Shown: positions 17,505 to 25,800 of the stretch, piece by piece | Numbering within the stretch: position 1 is the stretch's first letter | Layout: every line of letters begins with the position of its first letter | Source: Halieaceae bacterium | Lineage (GTDB): Bacteria > Pseudomonadota > Gammaproteobacteria > Pseudomonadales > Halieaceae | NCBI GenBank assembly: GCA_016744355.1 | Contig: JADGEN010000020.1 | Coordinates: forward strand, 10,320-46,801 | Direction: 5' to 3' | DNA: 36,482 nt | Position numbers and translations under genes: made by a program | Notes under the pieces: model-generated | The model's input: the letters and a program-made list of their open reading frames with translations, nothing else | Database searches by the model: none | What the model was told of the DNA's origin: nothing

Positions 17505-18542
17505 ATGCTCACACTATGGGGCATCATCCCGGGAGATAGAAAATTGGACGGCCCCAGCAAGCCCCTACTGTCAATTATTGTCGTTGCCTATGAAATGTCG
17601 CATCAGCTGGCAAATACACTTTTTACTTTGTCTGCGGGTTATCAGAGGGGTGTCTCGGAGCAGGATTACGAAGTCATTGTAGTTGAGAACTCCTCCGATG
17701 ATAACTTTGACGAATCGCTCTTGCCTGCGCTGGGCAGCAACTTTCACTTTTATCGCCGTGCAGAGGCTTCGGCAACTCCGGTGCCCGCGGTAAATTTTGG
17801 CTTCGACAAGTGTAAAGGGCGTACCATCGGCTTAATGATTGACGGCGCCAGAATGGTAACACCCCGGGTCGTTCAGTATGTGCTGATGAGTCAGCGCATC
17901 TCCAGAAACTTCTTGACGGTAGTGCCCGGTTATCATCTGGGCGACCAGGCGCAGCACCTGAATGTAAGTCACGGTTATGATGAGGCAGCTGAGAAAATAC
18001 TTCTGGATTCAACTAACTGGCGCAGCGACGGCTATGAGCTCTTTTCCGTGTCTGATATAAGTGGTGCAAATCCTAACGGTTATTTACAACCGATTATGGA
18101 GTGCAATTGCATGTTTGCTCCCGCTGCGAGTTTTAGAGAAGTTGGCTATGCAGACGAGCGTTTTAACCTTAGAGGGGGCGGTGCCATTAACCTGCACATG
18201 TTCCGAAGCCTGGGGTTACTCGAGGGTAGTGATTATTTTGTTATCCCGGGTGAAGGTTCTTTTCATCAGTATCATGGTGGAGTAACTACGTCGGAGTATG
18301 ATGGCCTGGATGAAGAGCATCGCTCGCATAGTGAGCAGCTACAGAGTATCTGGAGTGAGGGGTTTCACAGTTTGCGCCGTGAGCCTACTCTGCTGGGTGC
18401 CGTCACTCCCTGGGCGCAGGACTATTTACAATTTTCATCGGAACGGGCTATGAAACGATATAAACGAATGCAAGCGCGTGGTGAACGATTATGGGAAGAT
18501 GATCACGCAGTTAAATACAGTGACGCAGGAAAACAGCTATGA
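17505..18542 (+). CDS. Family 2 glycosyltransferase, MIDGAR-motif subtype (paralogue)
   Basis: The protein has 345 residues from ATG 17505 (a TTG three codons earlier is possible). It parallels the GT2 at 14478 block by block: LLSIIVVAYEMSHQLANTL, YEVIVVENSS, LMIDGARMVTPRVVQ, GYHLGDQAQHLNVSHGY, FNLRGGGAINLHM and IPGEGSFHQYHGGVTT. The unusual MIDGAR replaces the DxD region in both, so metal coordination must use other residues or only the single Asp. Its stop overlaps the start of a methyltransferase gene by 4 bp. The paralogues probably add related sugars at two points of the repeat unit. Confidence 0.75.
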   Translation: MLTLWGIIPGDRKLDGPSKPLLSIIVVAYEMSHQLANTLFTLSAGYQRGVSEQDYEVIVVENSSDDNFDESLLPALGSNFHFYRRAEASATPVPAVNFGFDKCKGRTIGLMIDGARMVTPRVVQYVLMSQRISRNFLTVVPGYHLGDQAQHLNVSHGYDEAAEKILLDSTNWRSDGYELFSVSDISGANPNGYLQPIMECNCMFAPAASFREVGYADERFNLRGGGAINLHMFRSLGLLEGSDYFVIPGEGSFHQYHGGVTTSEYDGLDEEHRSHSEQLQSIWSEGFHSLRREPTLLGAVTPWAQDYLQFSSERAMKRYKRMQARGERLWEDDHAVKYSDAGKQL

Positions 18543-19324
18543 CAAAAAAAATATACTTACCCTCATCTTTGAGCAAATTTGAACCCAGGAGAATGGTGTT
18601 CAGTACTTGGGTAGATCACCTGCCATTCGCCTACGATATTATAGAGTCGGTGAGGCCGAAGTTATTAGTAGAGTTGGGGGCCTACAATGGTTTGTCTTTT
18701 TTTGCGTTCTGCCAATCCATGCTGGAAAACAATGTTGACGGCGTAGCCTATGCGATTGACTGCTGGGAAGGTGATAAGCACACAGATTCGTATGATGATT
18801 CTATTTATAAGGGTGTTCAGGAGCATGCGAGGGAACATTATCGAGGCTTTACCTACCTGTTAAAAATGTTTTTTAGTGAAGCTCTGCAGCACTTTCAAGA
18901 AGACAGTATTGATTTATTACATATCGACGGACTCCATACTTACGATGCGGTTAAAGAAGATTTTACGACCTGGTATCCGAAGGTAAAACCGGGGGGGCTG
19001 GTCCTTTTTCACGATGTGATGGCTAAGATCAAGGACTTCGGCGCGTGGAAGTATTTTGAAGAACTGGAGGAAGAACACGATGAAACCTTCAAATTTTACC
19101 ATGGTTTTGGCCTGGGCGTCCTGAGAAAGCCTGGTGGGGAGAGGCCGGACAACCAGTTGCTGGATATCATGTTTTCGAAACAAGAAAGTGATAGAGACGA
19201 CCTTAGGCGCTTTTATACCCATGCCAGCCACTTCATGGAAGCAAAGAGACAAGTGAAGCGGTTTAAACCCAGGAATACCGGCGCGAAGCAGGGCGGACAG
19301 GGGAAAGTGGAGCCTGCCGAGTAA
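18539..19324 (+). CDS. Class I SAM-dependent methyltransferase (Methyltransf_24-like)
   Basis: The 261-residue protein has the SAM-binding motif LLVELGAYNGLSFFAF near residues 42-57, an acidic second strand AYAIDCWEGD, and IDLLHIDGLHTYDAVKEDF followed by VKPGGLVLFHDV, the pattern of the Methyltransf_24 family often attached to polysaccharide glycosyltransferases. It probably methylates a sugar hydroxyl of the nascent chain or caps it. It is translationally coupled (ATGA) to the upstream GT2. The C-terminus is Lys/Gly-rich and probably disordered. A run of eight A follows the start codon region (TKK). Confidence 0.8.
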   Translation: MTKKIYLPSSLSKFEPRRMVFSTWVDHLPFAYDIIESVRPKLLVELGAYNGLSFFAFCQSMLENNVDGVAYAIDCWEGDKHTDSYDDSIYKGVQEHAREHYRGFTYLLKMFFSEALQHFQEDSIDLLHIDGLHTYDAVKEDFTTWYPKVKPGGLVLFHDVMAKIKDFGAWKYFEELEEEHDETFKFYHGFGLGVLRKPGGERPDNQLLDIMFSKQESDRDDLRRFYTHASHFMEAKRQVKRFKPRNTGAKQGGQGKVEPAE

Positions 19325-19328
19325 CAGA

Positions 19329-19357
19329 GGCACTTACCGATGTATTTCATAAGTGCC
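19329..19357 (+). repeat. 8-bp inverted repeat between methyltransferase and sulfatase genes
   Basis: GGCACTTA (19329-19336) and TAAGTGCC (19350-19357) are perfectly complementary around a 13-nt loop. There is no T tract, so it is not a standard terminator; it could be an operator or an mRNA processing hairpin. Confidence 0.4.
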
Positions 19358-19401
19358 GCAACGAGAGTCAAAAACTGTGTGAAGTCGGGTCTTCTAGACT
19401 C

Positions 19402-21291
19402 ATGAGATCCATGGTTCTGACAATTTTTCTTGTTCTACCTTTACTCCTTGGCTGCGATCTATCTTCTGATAAGGAGGACAATAGCGGGGTTCGTCCCAAT
19501 GTCGTTCTAATCTTGATAGACGATATGGGTTTCAATGATCTCGCTGTAAATGGTAACAACGCAGTTAAGACCCCAAATCTTGATGCGCTGGCTGCACAAG
19601 GCGTTCGTTTTACGCGGCATTATGTCGACAGCACTTGTACGCCTACAAGAGTTGGCGTATTGACTGGCGCTGAGCCTATTAGACAGGGGTTTACACCAGA
19701 CGCGCGTGGCATATCCCCAGAAGTTGTCACTTTGCCAGAGGCTCTGCAGGCTGCAGGTTATTCGACACACCACATTGGCAAATGGCACGTGGGCCATACG
19801 ACGCAACTGGCTTGGCCAAATCAGCAAGGTTTTGATACGTTTTTTGGTTTTCTCAGCCAGTTTTTGCTACGAGGGCCTCAGGAAGATGGAGAATTTAACT
19901 ACAAACGCCCCACTTACCATAACCCCTGGTTGCAGGAGCAAAATGAATGGCCGCAGCAGCAAACGGGCGAGTTGTCTGAAATTTTGACTCGTCGAGCGGT
20001 TGCTCTTATTGACTCTAAGAATGAGACAGATCCGCCGTGGTTTTTGAATTTTTGGACGTATGCTCCCCATGCGCCCGTTCAACCGATGAGTGAGTTTGCG
20101 TCAAAATATCCCAACACGCCTCAGGGGCGTTATAGGGCGTTACTTGAGCAGGTAGACGATACTGTTGGTCGCGTGGTGGAAAGTCTAGAGAGAAATAATC
20201 TAGCCGAAAATACTTTACTTATAGTGGCTAGCGATAACGGCGGCACCAACGAGCAAATCGATAATAATGCTCCCTATTTTGGTGCCAAGGCTACGTATTT
20301 GGAAGGAGGGGTTAGAACCCCACTTCTCATCCGCTGGACCGGCCACTTCCCAGAAGGGTTGGTATTCGAAAAATCAGTTAATAATTTCGATTATTTCCCT
20401 ACTATAGCTAAAGCCGCAGGGGCTGACCTGCCGCCCGGCTTACCTGGTAGAGATCTTGTGTGGGTAGTTGGGAATAATGCAGACCTAGACACGCCCTTGT
20501 TCTGGGAGGCTGGTAATTCTGAGGTACTGGCGTGGAGTGCCTTATCGTCGGATGGGCGTTGGCGAATGAGCCAGTATTTCGTCGGAGAGCCTGTGCTGAA
20601 TGATTTGAATGTGGATCCGCCCGGCGAGTTCAATGTTCTTAAAGACAATCCCCTTACTGGGCAGCTGCTCCACAAGGAGTATTTAACCTGGCGGCACGAT
20701 GCGAGGCTAGTACCGGTCATATATAGTCGTTCCGGCAATAATGGGCGCGCTCAGCTCTCCGGGGCGAGCATGCAACGTAGCCCCGGCTTTGGGGGCCATA
20801 CTTTTGCGATAGCTGTGACTCCAGATCGTCCTGAAGAACCCAGTCTAGACTTGCGGTGGGAACAGAAGCAGTTTATTGCCTATCACGAGGGCCAATGGAA
20901 TATCAGCTTCTATGGGAGCAAGCTCACGGCTGTTCTCAATGGCACCATAATTGACGGAGGTTCACTGGCCTACGGCCAATGTTCAACTGTGGCGCTGACA
21001 TCGCATTTTATTTTTTCTGCCCTATATCCAAATAAGAATCGCGCGAAAATCCAGCTTTATGTCAATGAAATGTTGGTTGGAAGTAAGCTTATAGAGCATC
21101 CCATTTTATTGAGTGATAATCTTACCCAGCCAACGTATATAGGGGGGGATTCAAGTGAGCAGAATTTCTTCAGGGGCGTATTAGGTCGCCCAGTCATATA
21201 CAGTGAGCGTTTGGTCAGCGACAGCGAAAAAAGTACAAAAATTGACAATGGTATTGCACGAGTTACGGCAAATCTGTGCGATGAGGTTTAG
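19402..21291 (+). CDS. Lipoprotein sulfatase with C-terminal LamG-like domain
   Basis: The 629-residue protein starts with a lipoprotein signal ending in LLLGC (Cys18). RPNVVLILIDDMG gives the metal-binding Asp40/41, and C-T-P-T-R at 79-83 is the type I sulfatase signature whose Cys is converted to formylglycine. GKWHVGH and SDNGG supply the remaining Lys/His and Asp/Asn metal and sulfate ligands. Residues from about 440 form a beta-rich region with IAYHEGQWNISFYGSKLTAVLNG and VLGRPVIYSERL, like a concanavalin/LamG domain that could bind polysaccharide. It would remove sulfate from a glycan at the cell surface or periplasm. Maturation needs a formylglycine-generating or anaerobic enzyme not present in the window. 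Confidence 0.9.
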   Translation: MRSMVLTIFLVLPLLLGCDLSSDKEDNSGVRPNVVLILIDDMGFNDLAVNGNNAVKTPNLDALAAQGVRFTRHYVDSTCTPTRVGVLTGAEPIRQGFTPDARGISPEVVTLPEALQAAGYSTHHIGKWHVGHTTQLAWPNQQGFDTFFGFLSQFLLRGPQEDGEFNYKRPTYHNPWLQEQNEWPQQQTGELSEILTRRAVALIDSKNETDPPWFLNFWTYAPHAPVQPMSEFASKYPNTPQGRYRALLEQVDDTVGRVVESLERNNLAENTLLIVASDNGGTNEQIDNNAPYFGAKATYLEGGVRTPLLIRWTGHFPEGLVFEKSVNNFDYFPTIAKAAGADLPPGLPGRDLVWVVGNNADLDTPLFWEAGNSEVLAWSALSSDGRWRMSQYFVGEPVLNDLNVDPPGEFNVLKDNPLTGQLLHKEYLTWRHDARLVPVIYSRSGNNGRAQLSGASMQRSPGFGGHTFAIAVTPDRPEEPSLDLRWEQKQFIAYHEGQWNISFYGSKLTAVLNGTIIDGGSLAYGQCSTVALTSHFIFSALYPNKNRAKIQLYVNEMLVGSKLIEHPILLSDNLTQPTYIGGDSSEQNFFRGVLGRPVIYSERLVSDSEKSTKIDNGIARVTANLCDEV

Positions 21292-21305
21292 TTAAGGGGA
21301 ATAGC

Positions 21306-22349
21306 GTGGCCAGTCAAAGCATTAGCGAAATTATGTCTACTGTCGATAATTTTATATCTATCGGTGATTGGGAATCTGCTCTGCAATATTTAATGAAAGA
21401 GAATACCCAACAGCCCAATTCGGTGTTGGAGCAGCAATTAGTTGATTTACGTATTCGGGCATTCCGCGAATCAAAGTGGCCAGCGCCTGATGTCAAATGG
21501 CCTCCCGCCCACGACGTGCTCCCGAGCAAGGGTAGCGATCTTCCTGAAATCAATCCAGATTCTTTGAATGTGGATTCTCTGAGGTCTGGAATAATGGGAA
21601 ACGGAGGGCTTATTGTACGTGGACTGATGGATTCACACACAGTGGATACAATGCGTGACAATATCGATCGAACGTTGGTCGATCGACAGTCTGGAGGAGG
21701 CAATAGCGACTCGAGCGAGCAAGCCTGGTACAAGCGGTCTACGCAGGTAAAGGGCGGGCCGACGCAATTTTTTGCGCTAGGTCGTGAGAGAAGTTCTGAA
21801 AGTGGGTCTGTTTGGGCGGTTGACTCTCCTCGCGTCGCCAGCCAATTGATAGAGTTCTACCACTCGATTAATTTACCTGGTTTGTTAAACGCTTATTTTT
21901 CTGAGCCTGCAACATTGTCTGTGAAGAAATGGGTGCTCCGAAAGGTCGCACCGAATAACGGGAGTAAGTCGGGTTGGCATCAGGATGGGCGCTTTTTAGG
22001 TGACGGGATCCGGACAGTTAACCTGTGGATAGCCTTGACTGAGTGTGGAGGGGATTCTAAATCACCCGGGTTAGATATCGTTGGCGGGGAAAACCGAAAG
22101 ATTTATGAGACCGGGACTCAGGGTGCCCCTTTCGATTGGACAGTGGGGCAGGGACTGGTTGATGGTCTTGGACCCGAATCGCCAGCATTGTGTCCGAAAT
22201 TTTCCCCGGGTGATGCGCTTTTCTTCGACCACTACAATTTACATAGAACAGCGTTCGGGGATGACCATACGGAAAACCGATATGCTTTGGAGTCATGGTT
22301 TTTTGCAGCTTCCAGAGCGCCGGCCAAACAAATACCGGTTTATTTCTGA
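21306..22349 (+). CDS. Phytanoyl-CoA dioxygenase (PhyH) family protein
   Basis: The 347-residue protein starts at GTG 21306 with AAGGGG about 7 bp upstream, 14 bp after the sulfatase stop. SGWHQDGRFLGDG gives the HxD pair (His225, Asp227) and FFDHYNLHRT plus ENRYALESWFF supply the distal His313 and the 2-oxoglutarate-binding Arg325: a complete Fe(II)/2-oxoglutarate facial triad. The N-terminal 100 residues are helical and may be a regulatory or TPR-like extension. Members hydroxylate small molecules or lipids, and similar genes occur in polysaccharide loci where they may oxidise sugars; here the substrate is unknown. Confidence 0.8.
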   Translation: MASQSISEIMSTVDNFISIGDWESALQYLMKENTQQPNSVLEQQLVDLRIRAFRESKWPAPDVKWPPAHDVLPSKGSDLPEINPDSLNVDSLRSGIMGNGGLIVRGLMDSHTVDTMRDNIDRTLVDRQSGGGNSDSSEQAWYKRSTQVKGGPTQFFALGRERSSESGSVWAVDSPRVASQLIEFYHSINLPGLLNAYFSEPATLSVKKWVLRKVAPNNGSKSGWHQDGRFLGDGIRTVNLWIALTECGGDSKSPGLDIVGGENRKIYETGTQGAPFDWTVGQGLVDGLGPESPALCPKFSPGDALFFDHYNLHRTAFGDDHTENRYALESWFFAASRAPAKQIPVYF

Positions 22350-22392
22350 TTCAGGTGTTTAGTAGTTATATGGCGAGTTTGCTTTCATTTCA

Positions 22393-23589
22393 ATGCGCAA
22401 ATACAGCTGTAACATTACCGCCATGTTAGAACGTCTTGATTTGAAGTCCGGGCTTAGAGGGAGCACACCTTATTTATATGAACTGGAGTGCTTGAGAGGC
22501 GTTGCCATCTTAATGGTCTTTGCATTTCATGCCTATGGTATTTCCCTGGGTACCGAAATGCGTGAGCACTCTATCCTCATGAGCTATATTGTGAGTGGTA
22601 ACAGCGGCGTTACACTCTTTTTTGTGCTCAGTGGATTTCTTTTAAGCCTGCCCTGGCTGAATTTTTTGCAGGGAAACACCGCCTCCGTTCCAAATATATT
22701 GAATTTTTATCGCTCACGGTTTCTAAGAATAATACCTTTATATTATCTGGCCATTTTAGTGAGTGTACTGGCTACGGGAAAAGTTGCTGTAGGAGCAAGT
22801 GCCGCCGTATTCTCGTTTATAGGTTTTGATATTTTTCCCTATAGTGTCGTTTGGTGGACGTTGGCGACTGAAGTTCAATTCTACCTCTTGCTACCAGTTC
22901 TTTTTATGGCTTGGTCACATTCCAGGCTAACAAGAGCCGTTCTTCTGCTTGCGTTTTGTGTGTGGGCGTATAGCTACATAACGCTTGTTTTATTTAACGG
23001 TCTACCCCCGGAATCCATGAAATACTTCTATACAAAATCCTTATTTGGGCGCTTCCCTGCCTTTTTGATAGGTATATTGGCCGCTGCGTTGTACCTCAAA
23101 TTAAAAAGCCAGGCTGGCCTTGATAAACATAAAAATAGCTTGAAATACGTGTCACTGGTGATGTCCATCGGCTTTATTTTCGTACTTGGTGTTGTGTTGC
23201 AGAAATCCGCAATAATGGGAGACGCGGAGGCAGAAAAATTCTGGCACATCCGGCATGTCTATGAAGCGCTACTATGGGCTGCCCTTATGTTAACGCTGAT
23301 TCTTGGCAAGCCCATAGGAAGTATCGTGCTAACGAATCGTGCTATGGCGATTACTGGTAAAATTTCTTACTCTTTATACCTTGTCCATGTCCCCATCCTT
23401 TTTTATGTAATCTATCCGGTAAAGAATTCTCTTGGGGTTTCAGAGTATTCTGCATCTCCCTATCTGTATGTTTACGCTCTACTAAGTTTGTTTGCATCAT
23501 TGGTATTGGCCATATGCACCTACAAGTTGATAGAGTTGCCATTTTTGAATTTAAAGCACAAATTACCTGTTTATCAGCGCGGTTCGTAG
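22393..23589 (+). CDS. Acyltransferase family 3 membrane protein
   Basis: The 398-residue polytopic membrane protein has YELECLRGVAILMVFAFHAYG (R-G and His motif), SGVTLFFVLSGFLLSLPW, FYRSRFLRIIPLYYL and WWTLATEVQFYLLLP in the order of acyltransferase 3 enzymes. There is no SGNH domain. The ATG at 22393 is used; another at 22423 is possible. It is the third acyltransferase in the window and more divergent from the other two (E-V-Q in place of E-E-Q). It probably O-acylates the same polysaccharide at another position. Confidence 0.88.
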   Translation: MRKYSCNITAMLERLDLKSGLRGSTPYLYELECLRGVAILMVFAFHAYGISLGTEMREHSILMSYIVSGNSGVTLFFVLSGFLLSLPWLNFLQGNTASVPNILNFYRSRFLRIIPLYYLAILVSVLATGKVAVGASAAVFSFIGFDIFPYSVVWWTLATEVQFYLLLPVLFMAWSHSRLTRAVLLLAFCVWAYSYITLVLFNGLPPESMKYFYTKSLFGRFPAFLIGILAAALYLKLKSQAGLDKHKNSLKYVSLVMSIGFIFVLGVVLQKSAIMGDAEAEKFWHIRHVYEALLWAALMLTLILGKPIGSIVLTNRAMAITGKISYSLYLVHVPILFYVIYPVKNSLGVSEYSASPYLYVYALLSLFASLVLAICTYKLIELPFLNLKHKLPVYQRGS

Positions 23590-23655
23590 ACTGCGGCTAG
23601 GCTTCAATAACCTTGGGGTTGCAATTTCTTACCCCGACACTGGAATGAATAAACT

Positions 23656-24243
23656 ATGCGCCAATCCATACGAACCTTTGTTGAATTGTGCGTCGAGACA
23701 TTGCCGATTGATGAACCGGTATATGAATTTGGCTCATATCAGGTAGATGATCAGAATGATGACCTGAGGCCTCTGTTTCAAAACAAAGACTATATTGGCT
23801 GCGACATGCGTCCGGGTTCGGGTGTTGATTGTGTTCTGGATCTGCACGACATCGATTTGGCGGATAACGTGGCTGGCACGGTTCTCTCCCTTGATACGCT
23901 GGAGCACGTTGAGTATCCCAGACGGGCATTGGAAGAGATACACAGAATATTAAGGCCGGACGGTATTGCTATCATCAGCTCGGTGATGGCGTTCCCTATA
24001 CACGGCCATCCCAACGACTACTGGCGGTTCACACCAGCGGGATTTGAATCTCTACTCAAGGTATTTCCAAATTCTTTCGTGGGGCAGTGCGGGGCTAATC
24101 CGCTCTTTCCCCAGACTGTCGTTGGCATTGGCTTTAAAGGTGATGTCCCGCCGATGAAGGCGTTTCAAACTGCCTATGGAAAATGGGAACACTGGAATAA
24201 CGCGGTGCTGAAGAAAATCGAAACGAATTACTTATCGTCCTGA
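23656..24243 (+). CDS. SAM-dependent methyltransferase (Methyltransf_11-like)
   Basis: The 195-residue protein contains VYEFGSYQV in place of the glycine-rich SAM loop, YIGCDMRPG as the acidic second motif and LSLDTLEHVEYPRRALEEIHRILRPDG, typical of Methyltransf_11 enzymes. The segment PIHGHPNDYWRFTPAGFESLL is common in methyltransferases of surface-glycan loci. The first motif has only one of the usual glycines (E-F-G-S-Y), which is unusual but seen in this subgroup. It is the last gene of the glycan island; the following gene is minus-strand and of core type. Confidence 0.75.
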   Translation: MRQSIRTFVELCVETLPIDEPVYEFGSYQVDDQNDDLRPLFQNKDYIGCDMRPGSGVDCVLDLHDIDLADNVAGTVLSLDTLEHVEYPRRALEEIHRILRPDGIAIISSVMAFPIHGHPNDYWRFTPAGFESLLKVFPNSFVGQCGANPLFPQTVVGIGFKGDVPPMKAFQTAYGKWEHWNNAVLKKIETNYLSS

Positions 24244-24280
24244 AACTTACTTGTTGACTGTTCTGTCACCCGCCGCATGT

Positions 24281-24613
24281 TTACTCTGCCCCACCAGGCT
24301 CCCACCGATACTGCCTCAGGTCCAAACTTTTATTCCCCCGAAACACAATCCCCTCTGCCTCTAGCCGTTCCCTTTGGGTATACTGCGACGCAGTACCATC
24401 AGGTAGCGATATTCGTCCTTGTGCGTTTACCACACGGTGCCAGGGTATTTTCGAGCCCTGGGGTAGCTGGCGAAGGGCGAGCCCCACGCGTCTTGCTGCT
24501 TTGGCCAAACCTGCCTGCCGGGCTACATCGCCATAGGTTGCGACTTTCCCTGGAGGTATCAGGGCAACGACTTGCCAAATAAGCTGGTTCAGATCGGGGT
24601 CATGTTTAAACAT
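24281..24613 (-). CDS. Alkyltransferase-like protein (ATL, MGMT family without active Cys)
   Basis: The 110-residue protein matches the MGMT DNA-binding domain: IPPGKVATYGDVARQAG (helix-turn-helix entrance), ARRVGLALRQLP (Arg finger region) and IPWHRVVNAQGRIS. In true O6-alkylguanine methyltransferases the motif is PCHRV; here the Cys is Trp58, which defines alkyltransferase-like proteins. ATLs bind O6-alkylguanine without repairing it and pass the lesion to nucleotide excision repair. Start is ATG at 24613, whose codon lies in a 12-bp palindrome. It is divergent from the DUF481 gene 38 bp away. Confidence 0.9.
   Translation of the reverse strand: MFKHDPDLNQLIWQVVALIPPGKVATYGDVARQAGLAKAARRVGLALRQLPQGSKIPWHRVVNAQGRISLPDGTASQYTQRERLEAEGIVFRGNKSLDLRQYRWEPGGAE
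24602..24613. repeat. Perfect 12-bp palindrome over the ATL start codon
   Basis: ATGTTTAAACAT reads identically on both strands and covers the first four codons of the ATL gene, in the 38-bp divergent gap to the DUF481 gene. It could be an operator for both genes or chance in an AT-rich stretch. Confidence 0.35.
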
Positions 24614-24651
24614 AATAAAACTGAGCGTTTAGGTTTTAGAACAAGATTGTA

Positions 24652-25704
24652 ATGAAAAAACTATCATATTGCTGGGGTCAGATCGTTGTCCGGATATGTG
24701 TTCCGGTTGTTTTTGTTCTGTCTGGTATCGTTGGGGCTCCTGCTTTGGCGGACCGACTACATTTTACGGATGGTGAAACACTTACCGGCAGCTTCAAAGG
24801 TATTCAGGAGGGCAAGGTAAGTTGGTCTTCCCCAATTCTGGGCGATCTTGTTATTGAGCAGTTTCACATTAACCTCATTGAGTCCGGCGATCATTTCGAT
24901 TTAAAAACCAGTGGCCAGAATCTGAGTAACTGTTGGATGTATGTGCAAAGAGAAAAGCAGCATCTGCATTGCGCTGAGGGCGTAAAGACACTATCAAGTT
25001 GGAAACTCGTGGTTGCGGCGGGAGAAACGCTCACAGAGCCATTGCCCGTGTTGGCGCAAAAAGGAGAAATCAAGGTCGCTGCGGAGGACTCATCGGGTAA
25101 CAATAATATCTCTAAATACAATGTGAATGCCCGCTCGGAGTGGCGTTACATTGAATCTCGACACACTTTCGCCCTGGTGTTGCAGGAGGAGAGTGCTGAA
25201 AGTCAGACAACCCGCAATATGTGGCGTGGCTCCTACCAATATGACCAGTTCTTTACTGACCAATGGTTTGCTACGGGTAACGCCTTTTACGAGGAGGATG
25301 AGTTCAGGGACATCGATCAGCGTACCTCTGCCGGTCTCGGTATGGGTTACCAGTTCCTTGAAACCACGTATTTGGATTTACTGGGTAAAGGAACCGTCAA
25401 CTATGTCGATGAGCAGTTCTCGACGGGCATAAAGCGCACCCGTCCGGCATTCCTGTGGAACCTGGATTTTGCCTGGAAATTTAATGACAAAGGTATGGAA
25501 TTTTTCCACAGGCATGCTGTACTGCAGTCTTTTAAGAGCAATAGCGATTATGAAATTAATTCGCTCACCGGATTAAAATATCCCATAAACGGCAATTTTA
25601 GCTCCGTTGTGCAGTTACAACTTGACTACGATAACCTGCCTGCGGACGCAAATATCGAAAAAGAAGATCGGAAGTGGTCTATAGGGCTGGATTATAGTTG
25701 GTAA
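24652..25704 (+). CDS. DUF481 (YdiY-like) outer-membrane beta-barrel protein
   Basis: The 350-residue protein has a signal peptide ending near ALA-D (residue 33). DRLHFTDGETLTGSFKGIQEGKVSW is the small beta domain commonly preceding DUF481, and residues from about 160 onwards alternate hydrophobic and polar residues in strands (WRGSYQYDQFFTDQWFATGNAFYEE), ending in an aromatic residue (YSW). That is the pattern of a barrel exported by the BAM machinery. Function is unknown in the family beyond salt or acid induction in E. coli. Three Cys in the N-terminal half might form a disulfide. Confidence 0.8.
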   Translation: MKKLSYCWGQIVVRICVPVVFVLSGIVGAPALADRLHFTDGETLTGSFKGIQEGKVSWSSPILGDLVIEQFHINLIESGDHFDLKTSGQNLSNCWMYVQREKQHLHCAEGVKTLSSWKLVVAAGETLTEPLPVLAQKGEIKVAAEDSSGNNNISKYNVNARSEWRYIESRHTFALVLQEESAESQTTRNMWRGSYQYDQFFTDQWFATGNAFYEEDEFRDIDQRTSAGLGMGYQFLETTYLDLLGKGTVNYVDEQFSTGIKRTRPAFLWNLDFAWKFNDKGMEFFHRHAVLQSFKSNSDYEINSLTGLKYPINGNFSSVVQLQLDYDNLPADANIEKEDRKWSIGLDYSW

Positions 25705-25776
25705 GACACAGGCCTGGTGTTTGGCAAGAAGGCCATTACGGGTAGAGATGCTTGTAAATTCACCGTTTGACCCCAT

Positions 25777-25800
25777 AATCTCCTTAATTGGAGATTTTTT
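25777..25800 (+). promoter_or_regulatory. Hairpin with T-run covering the fxsA ribosome binding site
   Basis: AATCTCC (25777-25783) and GGAGATT (25790-25796) form a 7-bp stem with a 6-nt loop and lead into a T tract ending at 25800, one base before the fxsA ATG. The GGAG inside the stem is the only Shine-Dalgarno for fxsA, so read-through RNA would have a sequestered site. The same bases overlap a possible -10 (CATAAT at 25774). It could be a terminator for the DUF481 gene, a translational switch or an operator. Confidence 0.55.
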
